This document shows positions 1-8,440 of a stretch of DNA of 20,000 bases, piece after piece. The DNA is taken from the NCBI GenBank assembly GCA_018398765.1, contig JAHBMJ010001922.1:1-20000 (forward strand), written 5' to 3'. The translations under genes were made by a program, and so were the position numbers. Origin of the DNA: Chromera velia (lineage: Eukaryota; Sar; Chromeraceae). The notes under the pieces were generated by a model. That model was not told the origin of the DNA. It saw only the letters and a list, made by a program, of their open reading frames with translations, and made no database searches. Positions within the stretch are counted from its first letter, which is position 1. Each line of letters opens with the position of its first letter.

Positions 1-72
1 TCTGTCTCTGTCTCTGTCTGTCTGTCTCTGTCTGTCTGTCTCTGTCTGTCTGTGTCTGTCTGTCTGTCTGTC

Positions 73-103
<31 letters not shown>

Positions 104-261
104 TTCTGTCTAGCTGTCTCTGTCTGTCTGTCTCTGTCTGTCTGTCTCTGTCTGTCTGTCTCTGTGTGTCTGTCTGTGTCTGGCTGTCTGTGTCTGTCTG
201 TCTGTATCTGTCTGTCTGTCTCTGTCTGTTTGTCTCTGTCTGTCTGTCTGTCTGTCTGTCT
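1..261. repeat. TCTG/TCTCTG microsatellite in the last visible intron of the capping-enzyme gene
   Basis: Nearly pure tetranucleotide TCTG, interspersed with TCTCTG and a few TGTG variants, from the window edge to about 261. On the minus strand, the sense strand of the capping-enzyme gene, it reads CAGA. It lies downstream of exon 4 of that gene and so is probably intronic. The long serine/cysteine/valine/leucine-rich reading frames over it are a by-product of the 4-bp unit, not proteins. Confidence 0.95.
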
Positions 262-521
262 GAGTTGCAGCTTCTGTCAATCGAAGCAATTCAGATCGAC
301 CACACAAAGCAGAAGACCAAGAGACACAGACCTACATTCCCGAATTCTTGCTGGCCTTTTATTATCCTATCGAGAGATTTTTCATCCATTTCTTTGGCAA
401 GCACTCAATCGTGCGCGTTTGACGCAACCAGAGATCCTCAGAATTACTGCATTCAAATTGCATTCATTATCAATATCTGCTTCTTTCTCTGCTTTTCTTC
501 ACTGACTTTTTGCTCGGTCAC

Positions 522-585
522 CTGCATGGAGGACGTGCCGTCTGTCGGGGTCCTCTGGGTCCGCCCGTCGGACCGCAAAGTCGAC
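522..585 (-). other. Capping enzyme exon 4 (start of OB-fold side)
   Basis: The acceptor is GTTGCAG just before 585 and the donor GTGACC follows 522. The exon is 64 nt, starting in phase 0 and ending in phase 1. It begins [13 protein letters not shown], which continues the conserved N(S/T)VDF that follows motif V in capping enzymes. That match and the phase agreement identify this small exon. The next exon must lie beyond the left edge. Confidence 0.8.
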
Positions 586-2292
586 CTGCAACGCAGATCG
601 AGAGAAGAAAGATGTTTCAGAGACAAGCACGCCTACACCCAGAAGATGGTTCAAGAGTCTCGACAGAAGGCCAAAAATGGAACGTGCGTGCTATGGTCAG
701 AACGAAAAAATACACACATCCATCTTGAGAGTCTCCATAGGGGAAACGAACGGTTACAATTCGTTTTCCGTTGATCGGCAGGGAGGGCAAAAAAGTGCAG
801 AAAGCAAAGGAGACGGGCGGCTGGTCCCTTATGATCGACCCGAGAAAGGAAAAGTTGAAATCACCTTCTTCAGGGAGGGAGGAAGGGGGGAGAAATAGAC
901 GTCGCCTATGAGTTACACACAAGGCACAACTCACTGGAAGAAGATAACCAAGAGGAAGAGGATCAACTCAGGCAGCCAGTCAGTCGGCTAGGGTGAATCA
1001 TGCAGATTCATGTATACAGAACAAGTCCCGAGCATTGTTGTTCATTCCAGCCGCTTGTTAGTCGAACACATGCATTCCTGACTGACTGTGTTCATCTCTG
1101 GAGGTTTCCATTTGAGCAACTGAGGGCAGCTCCCAGGTGTGTACGGCCAAAGCACGGGGGTCAGGATGACGCCGTCACAGGGGTGGGGCAGCCTTTTTTG
1201 TTTGGAGAGGCCAATCACCACAGAAACGTCTCTGAGGACAAAAAAATCCTGTTAGAACCCGAGGGACAGAGAATGCATGGCAGAAATAAGGAAGAGAGAG
1301 GAAGAGAGAGTGGAAGACATATCAGACAGGCAGATAGACAGGCGGAAACATGAACGAACATATGAATAGATGGACTGACACTTGACGAAACAGACTGTAT
1401 CTTTCTAAACACAAAAAGAAACGAACACAAATGCTCTTCTCCTATCCCCTCTCTCCAAACTACAAAACAGACAGAAAGAAAGCACAATCAGCAGCTCCAA
1501 CCCCCAGCCAAACCCTACCCGCATCAAATGAATGAGACACGTAAACAGACCTTCATGAATATGTCCATATCTTCTTTTGGCTTTTCCTTCTTCTCTGCAC
1601 ACTCTCTGAGGAATTCTATTCTGGGTTTGAACACCTCTGCCGCGCACGTCTCTAGTCTCTTCAGAAGATTCAGACACGTCAGGTCCCTGCCTCCAATACG
1701 CATGGCGTCAAAAACCAAAAAGCGCAAAACAGGAAGTTCAGTCAGAATCCCGTCAGGGTCGCCCTCGGTGTCCTGCAAGGCAGCACGCAGGCAGGCAGAG
1801 AAGAATCGAATCGGGAGTAACCATCATCAAAATGCTTCAGAGAGGGGCTGTCGCACGCTCACAATCCCAAAGAGCACCACCAAAAAAGGTGTCATCGAGA
1901 CAGAACAAAACCCTCCATGGAGCTGACTGACCGTCACAAGTTCCCCATCCAGGAGAGTGTCGTCCAGCAGCTTCCCGTCTCGTCCCTTCAAGATCAGGCG
2001 CCACGGACTCATCTCCCATTCGCGTGAAATCAAAAACACCCCACGGTCCCCCAAGGCTGCCAGCATACCTTGTGCCGTCGGACTCCTCACATGCCACATA
2101 GGGCATGGCTTTCACCTTGTGCCACAGGTCTGTCTCTGAGAGGTCTGCAGCCATCGCGCCTGGAAAGCGGCTCATCACTGCGCTCGTTTGTGTGCGAAAG
2201 CTTCCTTTCGACTTGCCGTGACAGGCCTGTACGCAGAAAGTCCGAAGCTCGGCCTGCAGCTCTGGCTTTACACTTCGATCCTCCTCCTCCAT
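522..2292 (-). CDS. mRNA capping enzyme, guanylyltransferase subunit (four exons visible, partial, exon 1 damaged)
   Basis: RNA guanylyltransferase transfers GMP from GTP, through a lysine-GMP intermediate, to the diphosphate 5' end of nascent mRNA in the nucleus. The nucleotidyltransferase motifs appear in order. Motif I is at 2068-2085 (E-S-D-G-T-R, where K-x-D-G-x-R is expected). Motif III is DGELV at the end of exon 1. Motif IIIa is FLVFDAMRI in exon 2. Motifs IV ([10 protein letters not shown]) and V (LLKWKPP) are in exon 3, and exon 4 begins with the VDF that normally follows motif V. I chose the ATG at 2290-2292, which puts motif I near residue 70 as in yeast-type enzymes; an upstream exon cannot be excluded. 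Motif VI (R-x-R-x-D-K) is not visible and should lie left of position 1. Three introns (159, 302 and 501 nt) fit by phase. Lesions are the motif I Lys-to-Glu change and a frameshift near 2065. The rest looks intact, so this is a young pseudogene, a damaged allele or a sequencing error. Confidence 0.88.
1087..1248 (-). other. Capping enzyme exon 3 (motifs IV and V)
   Basis: The acceptor is TTCTAACAG just before 1248, with CTAAC as a possible branch-like signal, and the donor GTCAGT follows 1087. The exon is 162 nt, phase 0 to 0. It encodes DFFVLRDV, then [13 protein letters not shown] (motif IV) and [12 protein letters not shown] (motif V, whose lysine contacts GTP phosphates in the family). 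A second AG at 1234-1235 would break the phase with exon 2, so the upstream acceptor is preferred. Confidence 0.9.
1551..1772 (-). other. Capping enzyme exon 2 (motif IIIa)
   Basis: The acceptor is a pyrimidine-rich tract ending TTGCAG just before 1772, and the donor GTCTGT follows 1551. The exon is 222 nt, phase 0 to 0, open throughout. It contains [17 protein letters not shown] (motif IIIa) and a helical stretch, [15 protein letters not shown], as is usual between motifs IIIa and IV in guanylyltransferases. Confidence 0.87.
1932..2292 (-). other. Capping enzyme exon 1 (motifs I and III), with frameshift
   Basis: It reads from the ATG at 2292 to a donor GTCAGT starting at 1931 and ends in phase 0. 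The segment [16 protein letters not shown] followed by [12 protein letters not shown] matches the conserved FPG...VSL...YxVxxKxDGxRYM entry to the catalytic domain. The frame shifts after DGTRY near 2065: the family expects RYM, but the bases give TATG where TATATG would keep phase, so a 2-nt AT loss is the simplest reading. The second frame then continues through [13 protein letters not shown] to LLDGELVT. Confidence 0.85.
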
Positions 2293-2538
2293 GAGAGATG
2301 CCAATCGAGGGTAGACGGAGTGCTCTGCCAACGAAGTGAAATGAAGGCAGCACTGACGGAAAGCTTTATAGACACAAGGTTTACGGACACGGGAATGATC
2401 GATCGGACTCAAGAACTCAGTGTTTCAACTCACTCAGAACTCAGCTACGCAGGGAGGAGACGGAGGAGACGGGTGAAGTCTACGTTGTAAGGTAAATACC
2501 GCTAATCTTGAGAAAGCCTGATGCGTCTAGAAGCGGTG

Positions 2539-2654
2539 TGAGTTCTCGCGGAGCCATACCAAAACAGACAACGGAGCGAGAACACAGGTTCAGCTGGAAC
2601 CAAGCGCCGCATCGCGGTAAGATCGCGGTAAGAGCGCAAGCCGCTGGGGCATTT
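2539..2654 (+). repeat. Dispersed repeat, copy 1
   Basis: It aligns in the same orientation with 16441-16542. Both start TGAGTTCTC, share a block ending GAGCGAGAACACA, then GGTTCAGCTGGAACCAAGCG, and end GCCGCTGRGGCATTT. Copy 1 has an extra internal stretch with two GCGGTAAGA units; copy 2 has a 6-nt insertion before GGTTCAG. Copy 1 can pair GTTCTCGC (2542-2549) with GCGAGAAC (2576-2583). On the minus strand both copies also keep a short common reading frame (CGAWFQLNL...CSRS), so the repeat could be a transposon coding fragment instead of a structured RNA. Confidence 0.75.
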
Positions 2655-2835
2655 GACGGAGGGAGGGAGAGAATCGCCTCGGGGGGCAGCTCAGTGTAGA
2701 CGCAAAGTGAGATAGGCCGCGGAGCTATGGTGCGCTTCGCGTCTGCATGCATGCTATCGATCATGCGTTGCATTGATGTTGCGTTGTTGCATCGACATGC
2801 GTGTCATGCAACTTTTGCGAGCTTGGGCCTCTTCC

Positions 2836-2884
2836 AAGCTTAACTTCAGACAGAAATTCAATTCAGTCTGGAAAAGTGAAGCTT
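2836..2884. repeat. Imperfect inverted repeat bounded by AAGCTT
   Basis: The arms run from AAGCTTAACTTCAGAC to GTCTGGAAAAGTGAAGCTT, with mismatches, around an AT-rich loop. It has no coding context. It could be a small foldback remnant or chance. Confidence 0.45.
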
Positions 2885-4323
2885 GTGTTCAGAATGAAGT
2901 GCGAATCTCTTTGAGTTTTCAGTGAGACCATAAAATCAAGTTTGTCATAAGTTTGACAGGAGTGAGTACCTATGATGGTACCGAAATATTATGGCTCTCT
3001 CTTCGCATGAAGAGCCGACTATTCGAATTCGATCGATCGATAATTTCTCGCTTGTGATGAAAGCCGATGATTTGTCAAACTCCATTGAATTTAGAAGTTC
3101 TAGGTGCTTTACCGAACTACTCTGCCTTAACACAATTCCTTGTAGTGAATCCAAACTCTAAATAGGAAGTCTGGTTGACAAATAGTCTCTACAACTCTCT
3201 CCAAGCTACATCTTTGTGACAGGTTAGTAGCTGATAGCTTTGTGCCATCTCCTAGATAATGTTGCTCTACCTTGGTGGCAAGTAGGCTTTGTGCTCATAC
3301 TCAGCTCTGCTGAGATCCGCATAACCTATTTTTTCATTTTTTTGGGGGGGGGGGTTCGGTTTTGTCTCTGTCCGTCCATCACGGTGTCGCCCAAATTGTC
3401 GCCCAAATTCTAAAATATGCCCTTCAAGCAAGTCGCACGGAGCTGCGATCGCATGCATTATATAATTATTTTGCTCCTCATTATACGTGCCCCTCAGGTA
3501 ACTCGCACGGAATTGCATGTGCACGGTCCCGAAAAGCATATTTTATGCACATTACCATGGCTCCCGCCACTTTACACAGGCAAGACATGCCCAAGTCGAT
3601 CCCTGATGCTTTGCATCATGCAATCAAATTATAGCTGACCCCCTAAATGGCCCCCCGAGGCACTTACCCAACTGGTTAGGTGTATCCCGTATAATTGTCC
3701 TAGGTTGATTCGGATTCCACTTGATTCCACTGATAATTCCACCGTCCATGCATGCGCCGTCTCCGTGATCAATCGCCGACGCCCATCGGCTGTCTCTCTC
3801 TCGACTTCTTGGTATTTGCTGCTTCCTTCTTGCACGAACATCTTTCTTAACTTAAGCCTTGCTTGTGAGAGAAAGTGCATGCGGGGTGGCGTGTCAAGGC
3901 GCGTTGGATGGGCCGCGCGGACCTTTAGTGGGCCAAGGCCTGCATGCGTGCATGAGTGCGTCATTCTTTGTTCAGAGTCAAATTGAGTGCATATGCCAGG
4001 GATGCTTGAGTCGGGCTTGAATATGCTTAAATACGAGCTCGTGTGATTGAAGAAAACTGTGAGTACGATGAGTTTGTCAGTAGTTGAAAGTGATAGGATG
4101 GCAGTTCAATTAGTTAGACACCTACAGACCTAGTCAGATACATACTGGTGTGTGAGCGTGGGTTGTGCAGTTTCTCATGTTGAAGCAGTGACGTAATCAT
4201 TGTGAATGCACTGCCATCTCGAGTAAACATCTTGACTGTTGCTAGAAGATAGAGTCAAGAAGACTGAACAACTTTGTTGTCTGGTAGGTTCAGACTTTCC
4301 TGTTTGTTCTGTTCTGTTCAAGT

Positions 4324-4358
4324 CTATATACTTGGCCGTTCCCTAGCTAAGTATATAG
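4324..4358. repeat. Perfect 10-bp inverted repeat
   Basis: CTATATACTT (4324-4333) and AAGTATATAG (4349-4358) are exact reverse complements around a 15-nt spacer. The arms are AT-rich, in otherwise featureless DNA. Function unknown. Confidence 0.7.
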
Positions 4359-4940
4359 TATACCATCACATTGCTGAGATGAGTGCTTTTTGAGTATTGG
4401 AGGTTATTTTTTGGCCTTGAACGGACCGTTTCAGCACTTTTTATGTATTTGGCATCATGATGAAAGGTGCAAAAACTTCAGAAGAGTGGAGAGAGTGGCT
4501 AAGTAGCTTTGTACGAAGGGTACACAATGAAAGGCTTCAAAGACAAAAGCTTGATTAGGTTTTAAACGCTCTAGAAGATATTCTAAAGTGCGCTGGTCAG
4601 TAAAGAGGCCATTTCAACTGTCGGTTGTTCACACACCTGTGAAGCACAATTATTGATATACTATATACGTTCCTTCTCTATGTTATGCAGCTCATCTGAA
4701 CCTTTTCCAACGACAGCCTCGAGGCTCATATACGTGTAAATACCACAAGACTTCTGAGTGAAGGGCCTCTGGACAGGGTGCTGGGGCTACTGCTGCTGGT
4801 GCTGTGGTGGCAACGTTGCCAGCTTCCTACCTCCCCTCTCTTCCGATCCTTTCTCAGGCTGTCGTTCCCTGCCTTCAAAGGGGGAACCTCTCAGTACCAC
4901 GAGCTGGTAGGGATGGATTCTGGACCATCAAAAAATCTGG

Positions 4941-5580
4941 ATGCTTAAGATGTATCAGAAGATGAACAAGTCATGGGCGGAGATGACCGGCTGGCTCCAC
5001 CCAAAACTGCCCAACGTAATGAAGAAACCAAACCCCCTCAATTACTGTTTTTGTCCCGTTCGTTTCTGGAACCTGTTGAAGGATGAAAAGGTCCTGCAGA
5101 TACTTAGGGGAGAACCCTGGGGAGAACCCAAGTGCCATTCTTGCGGGGGGGAAGTGAAGGCGGAAGGTGGGTGGACGGGTGGTACGATTCTCATCCAGAG
5201 TTACCCAACTCACTGATACCTCTTCGGACCAACCTTTTATTGTAACGACGGGTGTACGACTGGAAGAAAGAAGAAGAAGTTGGATCTATGGAACCCAGAG
5301 TTTATGAGAAAGAGCTTCGGGTCAGCCGCAGTAGAGTTGGAGGCAGAGGAGAGGCCTTCAAAGTATGCGAATGATGTAAAGAAGAAAAAGCCCGCTGAGA
5401 CCTAGACTGAGACAATAAATGAAGGGGATCAGAGTTCCTCCCAAATAAGAGAGGAGGGAGTGGCTTCAAACTCAGCAAGCGTAGCAGCAGCAGTAGAAAC
5501 AGCATGTAGCATTGTGATGGGCGCCCTAGTCAGGAATCTATGCAATACGCGTATTAAAAGCATATTGGAGAACATATATT
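4941..5580 (+). pseudogene. Decayed ORF with cysteine-rich DUF6729-like module
   Basis: One plus-strand frame runs from about 4941 to 5580, broken only by TGA at 5214 and TAG at 5403. It contains FWNLLKDE, a CHSCGG pair (C-x2-C), GGW, then after the TGA the segment YLFGPTFYCNDGC (C-x3-C) and a lysine-rich tract. The order W, CxxC, GW, a Y-rich strand, YxC...C and an aromatic F resembles from memory the DUF6729-type zinc-binding module seen in large proteins of fungi and protists, often near transposon-like genes. The assignment is tentative. Upstream (4870-4940) another frame reads smoothly into it, which suggests a further frameshift. The position among transposon remnants fits a dead mobile-element gene. 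Confidence 0.4.
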
Positions 5581-5764
5581 AATGATTAGAAAACATGCAT
5601 GTGGAAGTAAAACTTTACACAGAAGTAGCAGTCTCTATAGGGAAAGCAGGATAGAAGTGAAGACTCATGTATGACAGTACTTACCCTATATGAACTAAGA
5701 GGAGATCTCTTAGGACCACGTATGAACCCGTGGCTGCAAACAAGTTCGCGGGCAGGACCCCGGA

Positions 5765-5838
5765 TTTTCACAGCCAAAAACGGGTTAGAGCCCGGGCAGA
5801 ATCCCGTTTTTCGCCGGGCTCTCGCCGGATTGTGAAAA
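5765..5838. repeat. Nested GC-rich inverted repeats (foldback-like)
   Basis: Three exact arm pairs lie within 74 bp: TTTTCACA (5765-5772) with TGTGAAAA (5831-5838); AAAAACGGG (5776-5784) with CCCGTTTTT (5803-5811); AGAGCCCGG (5787-5795) with CCGGGCTCT (5814-5822). The last two overlap and cannot form together. The GC content stands out from the flanks. It could be a DNA-transposon terminus or a small foldback element. Confidence 0.65.
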
Positions 5839-6879
5839 AGAGCACTTGTGAATTCTAAGTGACCAAACACATATATTTATAAGCTTTAAACAGTCTAGAC
5901 AAAGAGTTTCTAACAGAGTTTGACCAATGCCGGACACACAGTGCCTGTCAGTCGCTTACTGCACACCACATATATATCCTTTCCAATTACCTGTATCTGC
6001 AGCCACCAAAGGGGTCTTGCTCCTGTGAGGTGCTGGACTCCTGCATCCAATGAGTACAACAGATGCATATCACTGCACTGACCTTAATTGTAGCGAATGA
6101 ACCAGTCGGGACAGCTTCTGGGTAGACCTGGAGGCTGTTTGCTCTCCGTCAGAACAAACTGTCCCACAAGAAGGCAACACACTCTTCAACCCCACAAACA
6201 AATCCCAGAAGCATCAAAGTTGGCTGCAGCCGGCTGCAATGCAGAGAAACAAGGAAAAGACGTCGCTCAGCATAGCTAAAGAGAGAGCAAGAAGCCTACT
6301 CGGTGTCACAAAGGTGTTGATGGAGGGGCAGATAGATGTTGCTCACACCGTCTCCAGATACCTTCATGTTGGACCCTTCGAAAAGGTTTCATCACACAAC
6401 TACCGCAAAAAGTGAAACCTGGACACAGAACAGAGTCTAGGAAGAGAGTCTAAGTGTGTTGTAGGAACACAACTGTACCAGTTTGCTGGAAAAATCTACT
6501 TCCCAGCCACTTCTGTATATCGAGAACAACTTAGACTGGATATGACTGAATCTAGTTAGATATAGTTATGATCATGAAAAGAAATGCTTCAATTGGATCA
6601 ATTCAGAGCCAATCAGATACATTTCTTGTTGGTGTTTTTGTCTTAGCATTTAAGATGATAGAAACCAGATAATTTATGGTTTTGAAAAAATATATACTCT
6701 CTATAGATTTTTTACTCTATTTTTTAAAACTAATGTACATCACCTTTCATCTTGCTAAGCTAAAATAGGCCTAAATTATGAAAATCAATTAGTTTAAAGG
6801 TTAAACTATCTTTTTTAATGTTTTAAAAACTAAAATTTTCAAAGTTATTTTCCAGTACAAAAGTTTCAATTGGCGGTAC
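5839..6879. other. Stretch without recognised genes; AT-rich block at its right end
   Basis: No family motif was found on either strand. The last part, 6597-6864, is strongly AT-rich and lies between two copies of TTCAATTGG (6588-6596 and 6865-6873). The retrotransposon coding stops just to the right. The integrase expected after RNase H is not recognisable here, so the element is truncated or replaced at this boundary. Confidence 0.5.
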
Positions 6880-7654
6880 AGTCAGTTTTCTCGAGATAGT
6901 CGATGATTAGCTTCATCTCTTTATTTTCCCTCTGTGCCTTCCTGACTTCCTTGGGTTCGTGTGGTGTGATAAGGAGGAGAACAGAAAGAGGAACGAGTGT
7001 CGTTTGTGGTGGCTTTTCTTCCTCCTCTTTCTCATTTTTCTGTTGCCTTTGTTTCCGTTTTCCAGTGGCTTTATTGGCTACAACTATGACTGAGTCGTCA
7101 GAATCGCTGTCTTCCCTTGGTGGCTAGTGAAAATTCACAAAAAGTTCTTGAGTCAGGGCGTCAACATTCGTATTCAAGCTGCCTTTCTTGTAGAGGACTG
7201 TGAACTGAAAAGGAGCGAGCTTGAGGGACATTCTCATGAGTCGAGCATTGCTATCTTTTTGTTTTTGAATCCAGTTAAGTGTCTTGTGGTCTGTTTGTAT
7301 GATATATTTCCTTCTCTACAACCAGTCCCGAAATTTCTCACACCCGTGGATGATGGCCAGAGCTTCTTGCTTGGTCACTGCATAATTCTTTTCTATAGAT
7401 GTAAGCCTTCTTGATGAATAAGAGATTATATATTCTCTTCCTGCAGGATCTTCCTGAGACAGAATGGCAGAGACTGCGAAGGATGAAGCGTCAGTCGAAA
7501 GAATGAAGCTTTCATCCCATCAAGGGTGACTAAGAACAGGGTAGGAGACAAGAATTTCCTTGAGTCTTTCAAAACTCTTTTGTTGTACCGTTCCCCAATC
7601 AATTTTTGTCATTTTTTTTGTCAGCTCAAAGAGACTTTAAGGCCCTGCAATAGC
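6880..7654 (-). pseudogene. Ty3/gypsy pol: end of RT connection, RNase H and tether
   Basis: The reading starts next to the hAT-1 junction with the thumb/connection segment (IDWG, then FERLKEILVSYPVL). The RNase H domain follows, with acidic residues in STDAS (Asp at 7490-7492), in TKQEAL (Glu at 7364-7366) and in QTDHKTLNW (Asp at 7289-7291), plus YSSRRLTSIEKNYAVT. After these comes the usual RNase H end, FQFTVLYKKGSLN...DAL. Past it are an acidic/basic linker and a helix, VRKAQRENKEMKLIIDYLE, of the kind that precedes the integrase zinc finger. In-frame stops interrupt the domain, for example after SHP and after RDWL. Integrase is absent. In an intact element this would degrade the RNA template during reverse transcription. 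Confidence 0.88.
7647..7654. repeat. Target-site duplication of hAT-1, left copy
   Basis: GCAATAGC directly abuts the left terminal repeat and is identical to 9549-9556. On the minus strand it belongs to the gypsy frame. Confidence 0.9.
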
Positions 7655-7799
7655 CTAGGGGGGGGCACTCTGGAAGGTTATGGTAGATTTTGAGCCTAAA
7701 ATGACATAAAATATGAACAAAAGCAGATTTTTGCGAGCTAGTCTGGCAACCTGGAGCTCCGTTTAGGCAAGTTACGTCAAAATCTGATGTTTTTGAAGT

Positions 7800-8440
7800 G
7801 TAAGCTACATGGTTACTTTGAGTTACCCCCTTTTTATCTTTGTCATACAAAGAGGTTACAGGTTATCCGGTTACGAGCATTTTAACCTCAGTAACCAACC
7901 AAATTTTCAACTTTTAAAAACATTTAAAATGATGTTTAGAACACGTTTGAATGCTTTTTAAGGGAGGTTACTTCATTTTTGAGGGAGGCCAGAAAAGGTT
8001 ACGGGTTACCCAGTTATGGAGGGTTTAGGGGCAAAGTGAATGCCACTCACAAAGTGTGACACATCATTTTTCATCATTTTTGACCATAACCTGAATTGTT
8101 TACAAACAATCTTGAAGCCAGTTTTGTGAGTAACCAAACGTAACTAATCGATTGGCACCACTTTTGACTGATGGTTACCTAGGATGGTTATATGTCACAC
8201 GTTGTAGGGGGGGGGGAATAGGGTCAGTAAGTAGGTCAGTAACCATGGTATAACCGCCTAGTTGCATGATAGCCAGGTAATTACCAGGTAACCGATTACC
8301 TGGCCGGGCTAGACCAATTTTTTAACAATGGCCAGGTTACCGGTTTACCGGCCATATAATTTAAAAAAAAAACAAAAATAAAAATCTAGAAGAAAAAATT
8401 AAAAAAAAATATAGAAAAAAAAATTATAGAAAAAAAATTA
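7800..8440. repeat. hAT-1 subterminal GGTTAC-rich region and A-rich tract
   Basis: The words GGTTAC, GTTACC and GTAACC recur many times from about 7810 to 8345. An exact 14-mer GGCCAGGTTACCGG (8330-8343) recurs at 9446-9459 near the other end. Such clustered short repeats are typical transposase-binding sites in hAT elements. From about 8356 to 8440 the plus strand is nearly all A with some T and G, apparently marking the internal deletion point of the transposase gene. Confidence 0.6.

Larger units (their letters stand above)
2293..4880. other. Non-coding spacer upstream of the capping enzyme gene
   Basis: No convincing gene on either strand. The interval holds the dispersed repeat copy at 2539-2654, inverted repeats at 2836-2884 and 4324-4358, a G-run near 3345 and an imperfect direct repeat (3419-3446 against 3489-3515, sharing TCGCACGGA). 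Short open frames here lack family motifs and coding-like composition. The capping-enzyme promoter should lie just right of 2292, but I see no recognisable core element. Confidence 0.6.

Noticed and set aside
52-774. Long plus-strand frame starting in the TCTG repeat (serine/cysteine/leucine-rich protein)
   Set aside because: The repeat is open in several frames simply because of its 4-bp unit; the part after the repeat overlaps capping-enzyme exon 4 on the other strand and shows no family features.
617-934. Minus-strand frame [12 protein letters not shown]... as the next capping-enzyme exon after motif V
   Set aside because: It does not join exon 3 in phase and lacks the VDF continuation; the small exon at 522-585 fits both phase and motif, so this stretch is intron.
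2539-2654. Structured non-coding RNA gene
   Set aside because: The candidate stem in copy 1 is weakened in copy 2 without compensating changes, and no known RNA family motif was recognised.
3000-3020. GGCTCT...AGAGCC hairpin as a terminator
   Set aside because: A eukaryotic context, no gene ending nearby, and only a 6-bp stem.
7626-7850. Minus-strand ORF over the left end of hAT-1
   Set aside because: It runs across the transposon border and the target duplication, so it cannot be one original gene.
7655-8360. CRISPR-like array of GGTTAC repeats
   Set aside because: The repeated words are only 6-7 bp, irregularly spaced and in both orientations; they fit subterminal transposon repeats, not an array.
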